Source: Frankiaceae bacterium (GTDB lineage Bacteria > Actinomycetota > Actinomycetes > Mycobacteriales > SCTD01). From it: a DNA stretch of 14,194 nt. Position numbers and translations under genes: made by a program. Of this stretch, positions 6,870-13,107 are shown piece by piece; position 1 is the stretch's first letter, and each line of letters starts with the position of its first letter. The notes under the pieces were generated by a model. The model was not told the origin of the DNA. It made no database searches and was given only the letters and a program-made list of their open reading frames with translations. The DNA lies in assembly GCA_947479995.1 (NCBI GenBank), contig CANKBT010000043.1:1-14194 (forward strand), in the 5' to 3' direction.

Positions 6870-7618
6870 GCGCCGCCGAGCGCGTGCTCGAGGTCGAGGG
6901 GCTGGCCTTCGCCTACCCGGACGGCCACCAGGCGCTGTTCGGCGTCGACCTGCGCCTGCACCGCGGCGAGCGGGTCGCGCTGCTCGGCCCGAACGGCGCC
7001 GGCAAGACGACGCTCGCGCTGCACCTCAACGGCATCCTGTCCGGCGGCGCCGGGCAGGTGCGCGTCGCCGGCCTGCCGGTCGAGAAGCGCACGCTCAAGG
7101 AGGTGCGCCGCCGCGTCGGGCTGGTGTTCCAGGACCCCGACGACCAGCTGTTCATGCCGACGGTCGCCGAGGACGTCGCCTTCGGCCCGGCCAACCTCGG
7201 GGTGCGCGGCCACGACCTGGAGCACCGCGTGCACGAGGCGCTGCGCCGGGTCGGCATGGAGGCGCACGCCGACCGGCCGCCGTCGCACCTGTCGTACGGC
7301 CAGCGCCGCCGGGTCGCCGTCGCGACCGTGCTCGCCATGGAGCCCGAGGTGCTCGTGCTCGACGAGCCGTCGAGCAACCTCGACCCCGCCAGCCGGCGCG
7401 AGCTCGCCGAGGTGCTGCTGTCGCTCGACCTGACGCTGCTCATGGTCACGCACGACCTGCCGTACGCGCTGGAGCTGTGCCCCCGCGCGCTGGTGCTCGA
7501 CGGCGGCGTCGTCGTCGCCGACGGGCCGACGCGCGACCTGCTGTGCGACGACGCGCTGCTGCGGGCGCACCGGCTCGAGCTGCCCTTCGGCTTCGACCCG
7601 GTGCGCGCCGGGCGCTGA
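6866..7618 (+). CDS. cbiO: ECF transporter ATPase subunit CbiO/NikO
   Basis: A 250-residue ABC ATPase that powers the importer from the cytoplasmic side. All catalytic motifs are intact: Walker A GPNGAGKTT (41-49), Q-loop VFQDPDDQLF (87-96) in the CbiO-type form, signature LSYGQRRR (142-149, with Tyr in place of the first Gly of LSGGQ), Walker B VLVLDEP (162-168), D-loop SSNLD (169-173) and the switch His in VTHD (194-197). The length is slightly under the usual 270-280 residues of CbiO, with a short C-terminal extension. GTG 6866 overlaps the cbiQ TGA by 4 nt. It is the only ATPase in the operon, which suggests a homodimer, as in CbiMNQO systems. It completes a four-gene transporter. Confidence 0.95.
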   Translation: MSAAERVLEVEGLAFAYPDGHQALFGVDLRLHRGERVALLGPNGAGKTTLALHLNGILSGGAGQVRVAGLPVEKRTLKEVRRRVGLVFQDPDDQLFMPTVAEDVAFGPANLGVRGHDLEHRVHEALRRVGMEAHADRPPSHLSYGQRRRVAVATVLAMEPEVLVLDEPSSNLDPASRRELAEVLLSLDLTLLMVTHDLPYALELCPRALVLDGGVVVADGPTRDLLCDDALLRAHRLELPFGFDPVRAGR

Positions 7619-7623
7619 CGGCT

Positions 7624-7630
7624 GGGAGGA
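7624..7630 (+). promoter_or_regulatory. Ribosome binding site of bcp
   Basis: GGGAGGA, 7 nt before the ATG at 7638. The strong site after a 19-nt gap means bcp can be translated independently, although it probably shares the cbi transcript. Confidence 0.7.
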
Positions 7631-7637
7631 TGGCGGC

Positions 7638-8111
7638 ATGACCGGACGGCTCTCCCCGGGCGACCAGGCCCCGCCCTTCACGCTCCCCGACGCCGACGGC
7701 CGCGACGTGTCGCTGGCCGACTACGCCGGCCGCAAGGTCGTCGTCTACTTCTACCCGGCCGCCTCCACGCCGGGCTGCACGACGCAGGCCGTCGACTTCG
7801 AGGGCGCGCTGCACGAGCTCGAGGGCGCCGGCTTCGCCGTGGTCGGCGTCTCGCCCGACCCGCCGGCCAAGCTCGCGCGCTTCCGCGACGCCGAGGGCCT
7901 GTCGTTCCCGCTGCTGTCGGACCCCGACAAGCAGGTGCTCGAGGCGTACGGCGCCTGGGGCGAGAAGAAGCTCTACGGCAAGACCGTCACGGGCGTGATC
8001 CGCTCGACGGTCGTCGTGGCCGAGGACGGCACCGTCGCCTCCGCGTCGTACGGCGTGCGGGCCAAGGGCCACGTCGCGAAGCTGCAGAAGGACCTGGGGC
8101 TCGCGTCCTGA
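7638..8111 (+). CDS. bcp: Thiol peroxidase of the Bcp/PrxQ peroxiredoxin family, one-Cys form
   Basis: A 157-residue cytoplasmic peroxiredoxin that reduces hydroperoxides. The active site is YPAASTPGCTTQA (39-51), giving the Pro40-Thr44-Cys47 pattern PxxxTxxC. Cys47 is the peroxidatic residue and the only Cys in the protein. The resolving Cys found five residues later in E. coli Bcp is Val52 here, so this is a one-Cys variant that must be recycled by an external thiol (mycothiol or thioredoxin, inferred). The C-terminal fold contains YGAWGEKKLYGK (112-123) and GVIRSTVVVAEDG, typical of the family. It is full length. The stop TGA overlaps the following gene's CTG start in CTGA. Its position next to a metal importer could reflect protection from metal-driven oxidation, but this is not shown. 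Confidence 0.94.
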   Translation: MTGRLSPGDQAPPFTLPDADGRDVSLADYAGRKVVVYFYPAASTPGCTTQAVDFEGALHELEGAGFAVVGVSPDPPAKLARFRDAEGLSFPLLSDPDKQVLEAYGAWGEKKLYGKTVTGVIRSTVVVAEDGTVASASYGVRAKGHVAKLQKDLGLAS

Positions 8112-9148
8112 CCGCCGCACGGCCGCTGCTCGTCCTGCTCGCCGCCCTCGCGGCGCTCGTCGGGCTGGCCGGCCCCGCCTCCGCGCACGCCGCGGACGCC
8201 GCGGGCGTGCCCGCCGACTACCTCACGACGATCACCGGTGCCCCCGACGTCGAGGGGCTCGAGGTGGCGGTCGTCGAGGGCGGCTCGCGCCTGGAGCTGC
8301 GCTGGTCGGCGCCCGGCGAGCTGGTCGTGCTCGGCACCGGCGGCGAGCCGTTCCTGCGCCTCACGCCCGAGGGCGTCGAGAGCAACCGCGACTCCCCCGA
8401 CCACTGGCTGACGCAGGACCGCCGCGGCACGACCGAGGTGCCCGAGGGCGTCGACGGCCGCGGCGCGCCCGACTGGGAGCGCACCTCCGACGAGCCGGTC
8501 GCGCGCTGGCACGAGCACCGCGCGCACTGGACGGGCACCGACCCGCCGGAGGTCGTGCAGGACGACCCGGACGCGCGCCACCGCGTCGCCGACTGGGTGG
8601 TGCCGCTGCGCGTCGACGGCGCCGGCGCCGAGGTCACCGGCACGCTCGACTACCTGCCCGGGCCGTCCGGCCTGCCGTGGGGCCTGGTCGCGCTCGCCGT
8701 CGGCGTCGGCGCCGTGCTCGCGCAGCGCGCGGGCGGGCGGGTCGCCGCGGCGGCCTGCCTCGTGGTGCTCGCGGCCGACGTCGTGCGCGCGCTCGGCACC
8801 GGCCTGTCCGCGGCCGACCGCCCGGCGCAGGCGCTGCTCGAGGCGATGGGCATCGCGGGCGTCGGCTGGGTGCTGCTCGCCGTCGCGGCGGTCGGCCTGC
8901 TGCGCGGGCGCCTGGGTGCGGTCGTGCTCGTCGCCGTCGGCGGCGCCGTGGTGGCGCTCGCCGGCGCCACCCCCGAGGTCGGCACGCTCACCGCCTCGCT
9001 GCCGCTGAGCCAGTGGCCCGACGCGGTCCAGCGCGCCGCCGTCGCCGTGGGCCTCGGCGGCGGCCTCGGCCTGCTCGGCGGCCTCGTCGCGGCCTTCCGC
9101 CAGCTGTCCGAGCGGGACGCGGTCGAGCCGGAGCCCGCCCCGGCCTAG
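8108..9148 (+). CDS. Uncharacterised secreted/membrane protein with signal peptide and CTG start
   Basis: 346 residues if read from CTG 8108. The first 28 residues form a textbook signal peptide: Arg5, a Leu/Ala core (7-21) and a cleavage site after GPASA or AHA. The next in-frame standard start (GTG 8207) would remove the whole signal peptide, and I found no ATG, GTG or TTG upstream in frame over the more than 100 nt I checked. An extracytoplasmic domain (about 34-187) contains the aromatic/His motif ARWHEHRAHWTG (132-143). About five membrane segments follow (roughly 189-206, 211-230, 246-265, 269-288, 310-330) with an acidic, Pro-rich tail. I recognise the WHxHRxHW pattern only from hypothetical actinobacterial proteins. 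The function is unknown; His/Trp-rich exposed motifs can bind metal or heme, which is speculation. The start overlaps the bcp stop by 4 nt. Confidence 0.75.
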   Translation: MTAARPLLVLLAALAALVGLAGPASAHAADAAGVPADYLTTITGAPDVEGLEVAVVEGGSRLELRWSAPGELVVLGTGGEPFLRLTPEGVESNRDSPDHWLTQDRRGTTEVPEGVDGRGAPDWERTSDEPVARWHEHRAHWTGTDPPEVVQDDPDARHRVADWVVPLRVDGAGAEVTGTLDYLPGPSGLPWGLVALAVGVGAVLAQRAGGRVAAAACLVVLAADVVRALGTGLSAADRPAQALLEAMGIAGVGWVLLAVAAVGLLRGRLGAVVLVAVGGAVVALAGATPEVGTLTASLPLSQWPDAVQRAAVAVGLGGGLGLLGGLVAAFRQLSERDAVEPEPAPA

Positions 9149-9151
9149 GGT
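9146..9151 (+). promoter_or_regulatory. Putative -10 element of tRNA-Leu, overlapping a stop codon
   Basis: TAGGGT fits TANNNT and lies 13 nt before the mature tRNA 5' end. Its first three bases are the stop codon of the preceding gene. The -35 region would fall inside that gene (a weak TCGAGC at 9123-9128). Position is suggestive, activity is inferred. Confidence 0.35.
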
Positions 9152-9164
9152 CCGTGCCGTACGC

Positions 9165-9246
9165 GCGCGGTTGGCGGAACTGGCAGACGCAACGGCCTTA
9201 GGAGCCGTCGCCCTCGGGCGTGGGGGTTCGACTCCCCCACCGCGCA
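9165..9246 (+). tRNA. tRNA-Leu (anticodon UAG)
   Basis: A full class II cloverleaf is readable. The acceptor stem GCGCGGT (9165-9171) pairs with ACCGCGC (9239-9245) and the discriminator is A9246. The D stem is GCG/CGC (9174-9176, 9188-9190). The anticodon stem ACGGC/GCCGT (9192-9196, 9204-9208) closes the loop CTTAGGA with anticodon TAG (9199-9201), reading CUA and, by wobble, related CUN codons. A long variable arm (9209-9221, CGCCC/GGGCG) marks it as Leu-type. The T arm is GGGGG-TTCGACT-CCCCC (9222-9238). The 3' CCA is not encoded and must be added by the CCA enzyme. Confidence 0.96.
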
Positions 9247-9254
9247 CGCTCCAC

Positions 9255-9260
9255 TAGCGT
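9255..9260 (+). promoter_or_regulatory. Putative -10 box for a leaderless UXS transcript
   Basis: TAGCGT (TANNNT) ends 8 nt before the ATG at 9269, and no Shine-Dalgarno sequence is present between the tRNA and the ATG (the intervening bases are CCCCTCCC). Transcription would start at or next to the ATG, giving a leaderless mRNA. The -35 region would lie inside the tRNA T arm. Confidence 0.45.
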
Positions 9261-9268
9261 CCCCTCCC

Positions 9269-10204
9269 ATGCGCGCAGTGGTCACCGGTGGTGCCGGCTT
9301 CCTCGGGTCCCACCTGTGCGAGCGCCTGCTCGACGACGGCCTCGAGGTCGTCGCGCTCGACAGCTTCCTCACCGGGTCGCCGGAGAACCTCGCGCACCTC
9401 GTCGGCCGCGACGGCTTCAAGCTCGTCAAGACCGACATCACCGAGTACGTCCACGTGCCCGGCCCGGTCGACCAGGTGCTGCACTTCGCCTCGCCCGCCT
9501 CGCCGATCGACTACCTGCAGCTGCCGATCGAGACGCTCAAGGTCGGCAGCGCCGGCACCCTGCACGCGCTCGGCCTGGCCAAGGAGAAGGGCGCGCGCTT
9601 CCTGCTCGCGTCGACGAGCGAGACGTACGGCGACCCGCAGGTGCACCCGCAGCCCGAGACCTACTGGGGGCACGTCAACCCGGTCGGCCCGCGGGGCGTC
9701 TACGACGAGGCCAAGCGCTACGCCGAGGCGCTGACGATGGCCTACCGCCGCACCCACGGCGTCGACACCGCGATCGTCCGCATCTTCAACACGCACGGCC
9801 CGCGCATGCGCCCGAACGACGGCCGCGCGATCCCCGCCTTCGCCTCGCAGGCGCTCGCCGGCGACCCGATCACGGTGGCGGGCGACGGCAGCCAGACCCG
9901 CTCGATCATCTACGTCGACGACCTCGTCGAGGGCATCATGCGCCTGCTGCGCAGCGACCTCGAGGGGCCGGTCAACATCGGCAACCCGCACGAGGTGTCG
10001 GTGCTGCACCTGGCCGAGGAGGTGCGGCGCCTCGTCGGCAGCGACAGCGAGATCGTCTTCGTGCCGCGGCCGGTCGACGACCCGAGCGTGCGCCAGCCCG
10101 ACATCGCCCTCGCCCGCCGGGCGCTCGGCTGGGAGCCGACCGTCGGCTTCGAGGACGGCCTGCAGCGGACGATCAGCTGGTTCCGGGAGGCCCTGCAGCG
10201 CTGA
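9269..10204 (+). CDS. uxs: UDP-glucuronate decarboxylase (UDP-xylose synthase-like), extended SDR family
   Basis: A 311-residue NAD-dependent enzyme predicted to convert UDP-glucuronate to UDP-xylose. The N-terminal dinucleotide motif is TGGAGFLG (6-13). The block STSETYGDPQVHPQPETYWG (115-134), then HVNPVGPRGVYDEAKRYAE (135-153), is diagnostic for UXS. Catalytic residues are in place: Glu118, Tyr145 and Lys149 (YxxxK), and the decarboxylation-associated Arg211 in GSQTRSIIYVDDLV. RIFNTHGPRMRPNDGR (171-186) is the UXS substrate-binding segment. Other nucleotide-sugar epimerases (RfbB, GalE) lack the PQ-YWGHVNP block, so they are less likely. UDP-xylose would supply an envelope polysaccharide or a glycosylated metabolite; no glycan cluster is adjacent. 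The start lacks a ribosome site and seems leaderless. The 3' end overlaps the opposing rdgB by 32 bp. Confidence 0.93.
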   Translation: MRAVVTGGAGFLGSHLCERLLDDGLEVVALDSFLTGSPENLAHLVGRDGFKLVKTDITEYVHVPGPVDQVLHFASPASPIDYLQLPIETLKVGSAGTLHALGLAKEKGARFLLASTSETYGDPQVHPQPETYWGHVNPVGPRGVYDEAKRYAEALTMAYRRTHGVDTAIVRIFNTHGPRMRPNDGRAIPAFASQALAGDPITVAGDGSQTRSIIYVDDLVEGIMRLLRSDLEGPVNIGNPHEVSVLHLAEEVRRLVGSDSEIVFVPRPVDDPSVRQPDIALARRALGWEPTVGFEDGLQRTISWFREALQR

Positions 10205-10789
10205 GCGCCTCGGCGAGCAGCGGGGCGAGCGCGCGGAACGCCCTGCCCCGGTGGCTGATGGCGTCCTTCTCGGCGTCGGCGAGCTCGGCGGTGGTGCGCG
10301 TCGAGCCCTCGGGCAGCAGCACCGGGTCGTAGCCGAAGCCGCCCGTGCCGCGCGGCGCGCGCACGACGGTGCCGCGCAGCTCGCCGGTGACGACGTGCTC
10401 GCGGCCGTCCGGCAGGGCGTACGCCGCGGCGCACACGAAGCCCCCGCCGCGGCGGTCGTCGGGCACGTCGGCCATCTGCGCGAGCAGCAGCGACAGGTTG
10501 GCGCGGTCGTCGCCGTGCCGGCCGGCCCAGCGCGCCGACAGCACGCCGGGCATGCCGTTCAGCGCGTCGACGGCGAGGCCGCTGTCGTCGGCCACCGCGG
10601 GCAGCCCGGTCGCGGCGACCGCCTCGCGCGCCTTGGCCAGCGCGTTGCCGGCGAAGTCCGGTGCGGTCTCCGGCCCGGGCTCGTAGGGCGCGACCTCGTC
10701 GAGGCCGACGAGCTCCACGCCGTACGGCGCGAGGATGCGGCGCAGCTCCTCGACCTTGCCGGCGTTGCGCGTGGCGAGGACGACGCGGC

Positions 10790-10793
<4 letters not shown>
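10173..10793 (-). CDS. rdgB: Non-canonical purine NTP pyrophosphatase (RdgB/HAM1, dITP/XTP)
   Basis: A 206-residue enzyme that hydrolyses dITP, ITP and XTP to monophosphates, keeping deaminated purines out of DNA and RNA. Seen: the substrate-binding N-terminus VLATRNAGKVEEL (5-17), metal-binding ADDSGL (68-73), GMPGVLSARWAG (80-91), the base-recognition motif GGFGYDPVLLP (151-161) and the C-terminal EKDAISHRGRA (175-185). The length is normal for the family. The GTG at 10793 forms a GTGA overlap with the rph stop, so translation is coupled; the long open frame upstream of it is only the rph shadow. The order rph-rdgB is the usual actinobacterial one. Its last 10 codons run antisense over the end of the UXS gene. 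Confidence 0.95.
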
Positions 10794-11512
<719 letters not shown>

Positions 11513-11518
11513 CCGCCG

Positions 11519-11524
11519 AGGCTA
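11519..11524 (-). promoter_or_regulatory. Putative -10 box for a leaderless rph transcript
   Basis: On the minus strand TAGCCT ends 6 nt before the GTG at 11512, the spacing expected for a leaderless start. It would give rph-rdgB its own promoter inside the murI block, with the -35 region in the end of the upstream gene. Inferred from position and pattern only. Confidence 0.4.
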
Positions 11525-11537
11525 GCGAGCGGCTCGC

Positions 11538-12284
11538 TCACACCTCGTACGTCGCCCCGCACACCGCCTGCTCGAGCGGCCCGTCGTACGCCTCGCGGGC
11601 CTCGGCGAGCAGCGCCTCGGGGTCGTGGAACGGCATGACGTGGGTGAGCACGAGGCGGCCCACGCCGGCGCGCGCGGCGTGCTCGCCGGCCTCGCGGCCG
11701 GTGAGGTGGATGTCGGGCGGCGGGGCCGGCTCGCTCAGCCACGAGGCCTCGCACAGGAACAGGTCGCAGCCGCGGGCGAGCTCGACGAGCGGCGCGCTGA
11801 CCGCGGTGTCGGCGGAGTAGACGAGCGTGCGGCCGCCCGCGCTCACCCGCAGCGCGTGCGACTCGACGGGGTGGTTGACCACCGCCGTCGTCACCTCGAA
11901 GGGGCCGAGCCGGTGCGTGCCCGGGCCGGTCTCGCGGAAGTCGAAGACGCCGAGCAGCAGGTCCTCCGGCGGCTCCTCGTACGCCGCGCGGATGCGCTCG
12001 CACAGCCCGGCCGGGCCGTAGACGGGCAGCGCCGGCGGGGTGCCGCCGGGGTGGTAGCGGCGGGCGTAGGAGTAGGGCACGAGGTCGAGGCAGTGGTCGC
12101 CGTGCAGGTGCGACACGTAGACGGCGTCGACGTCGAGCAGGCCGACGTGGCGCTGCAGCTGCCCGAGCGCGCCGTTGCCGAAGTCGAGGACGAGCCGGTA
12201 GCCGTCGTGCTCGACGAGGTACGCCGAGCACGGCGAGTCCGGCCCGGGGAAGGTGCCGGAGCAGCCGAGCACGGTGAGCCTCAC
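11538..12284 (-). CDS. Metallo-beta-lactamase fold phosphodiesterase (Rv1339-like, probable cAMP phosphodiesterase)
   Basis: A 248-residue MBL-fold hydrolase of the RNase Z-like branch. Metal ligands are all visible: HLHGDH (59-64), His138 or His143 in NHPVESHALR (137-146), Asp159 in YSADT (156-160) and His215 in THVMPFH. HLTGREAGEHAA (193-204) is the usual region before the last ligand. Known: the Mycobacterium tuberculosis protein at the same place between murI and rphA, Rv1339, has been reported as an atypical class II cAMP phosphodiesterase. The gene order here is identical, so orthology is inferred. It lacks the tRNA-binding exosite arm of true RNase Z, which argues against tRNA 3' processing. 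GTG 12284 starts in a GTGA overlap with the murI stop; the longer upstream frame is the murI shadow. Two nearby Cys (Cys65 and Cys95) are not known ligands. Confidence 0.88.
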   Translation of the reverse strand: MRLTVLGCSGTFPGPDSPCSAYLVEHDGYRLVLDFGNGALGQLQRHVGLLDVDAVYVSHLHGDHCLDLVPYSYARRYHPGGTPPALPVYGPAGLCERIRAAYEEPPEDLLLGVFDFRETGPGTHRLGPFEVTTAVVNHPVESHALRVSAGGRTLVYSADTAVSAPLVELARGCDLFLCEASWLSEPAPPPDIHLTGREAGEHAARAGVGRLVLTHVMPFHDPEALLAEAREAYDGPLEQAVCGATYEV

Positions 12285-13084
12285 GCGGGCACGCCGACCG
12301 TGAGCTCGGGGCCGAGGAAGCGGCGGCCGAGCCGGGCGAACGGCTCGACGTCGCCCGTGGCGGTCCACAGGTGCACCGGCGGCGGGCCGTCCGGGTCGCC
12401 GCCGTGGCGGTGGAGGTCCTCCTGCGACAGCACGCGGTAGACGTCCTTGGCCGTCTCCTCGGCACTGCTCACCAGCGTCACGCCGTCGCCCACCACGAGC
12501 GAGAGCATGCCCGTCAGCAGCGGGTAGTGCGTGCAGCCGAGCACCACGGTGTCGACGTCGGCCTGCAGCAGCGGGTCGAGGTAGTGCGTCGCGAGCTGCA
12601 GCACCTGCCGCCCGGTGGTCACCCCGCGCTCGACGAAGTCGACGAAGCGCGGGCACGCGGCGCTGGTGAGCGCGATGTGCGGCGCGGCGGCGAGGGCGTC
12701 GTCGTAGGCCTTGCTCTCGACCGTCACCTGCGTCGCGAGCAGGCCGACGCGGCCCGACCGGGTGGCCTGCACCGCGCGGCGCACCGCCGGCTGGATGACC
12801 TCGACGACCGGCACGTCGTAGCGCTCGCGGGCGTCGCGCAGGCACGCGCTGCTGGCGCTGTTGCAGGCGATGACGAGCAGCTTGACGCCGGAGGAGACCA
12901 GGCCGTCCATCGCGGCGAGCGCGTGGCGGCGCACCTCGGCGAGCGGCAGCGGGCCGTACGGGCCGTGCGCGGTGTCGCCGACGTAGTGCAGCCGCTCGGC
13001 GGGCAGCTGGTCGAGCAGCGCCCTCGCGACGGTCAGGCCGCCCACGCCGGAGTCGAAGACCCCGATCGGCGCGTCGGCGAGCAC
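12281..13084 (-). CDS. murI: Glutamate racemase
   Basis: A 267-residue cytoplasmic enzyme that converts L- to D-glutamate for peptidoglycan. Seen: the N-terminal FDSGVGGLTV (10-19) with catalytic-site Asp11 and Ser12; VGDTAHGPYG (35-44); the first catalytic Cys74 in VIACNSAS (71-78); and the second, Cys184, with His186 in VLGCTHYPLL (181-190). The C-terminal helix is complete and the length is normal. GTG 13084 is preceded by TAGGCT 6 nt upstream and no Shine-Dalgarno, suggesting a leaderless message that begins the murI - phosphodiesterase - rph - rdgB block. The EAL gene ends 23 bp upstream on the same strand. Confidence 0.97.
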   Translation of the reverse strand: MLADAPIGVFDSGVGGLTVARALLDQLPAERLHYVGDTAHGPYGPLPLAEVRRHALAAMDGLVSSGVKLLVIACNSASSACLRDARERYDVPVVEVIQPAVRRAVQATRSGRVGLLATQVTVESKAYDDALAAAPHIALTSAACPRFVDFVERGVTTGRQVLQLATHYLDPLLQADVDTVVLGCTHYPLLTGMLSLVVGDGVTLVSSAEETAKDVYRVLSQEDLHRHGGDPDGPPPVHLWTATGDVEPFARLGRRFLGPELTVGVPA

Positions 13085-13090
13085 CCGGGC

Positions 13091-13096
13091 AGCCTA
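13091..13096 (-). promoter_or_regulatory. Putative -10 box for a leaderless murI transcript
   Basis: On the minus strand TAGGCT ends 6 nt before the murI GTG (13084). With TAGCCT before rph and TAGCGT before the UXS gene, this makes three TANNNT boxes at leaderless spacing in the right-hand third of the window. Confidence 0.45.
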
Positions 13097-13107
13097 TGTC
13101 GCGCGCG

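Noticed and set aside
6722..7681. 319-codon minus-strand frame
   Set aside because: Shadow of cbiO, in which every ABC motif is intact; the antisense product has no recognisable motif.
7973..9247. 424-codon minus-strand frame
   Set aside because: Antisense to the signal-peptide protein and the tRNA; low-complexity Arg/Ala/Gly composition.
9165..9268. tRNA-Leu as an integration site of a mobile element
   Set aside because: No integrase, no repeated copy of the tRNA 3' end and no change in composition are visible; the flanking genes look like core genes.
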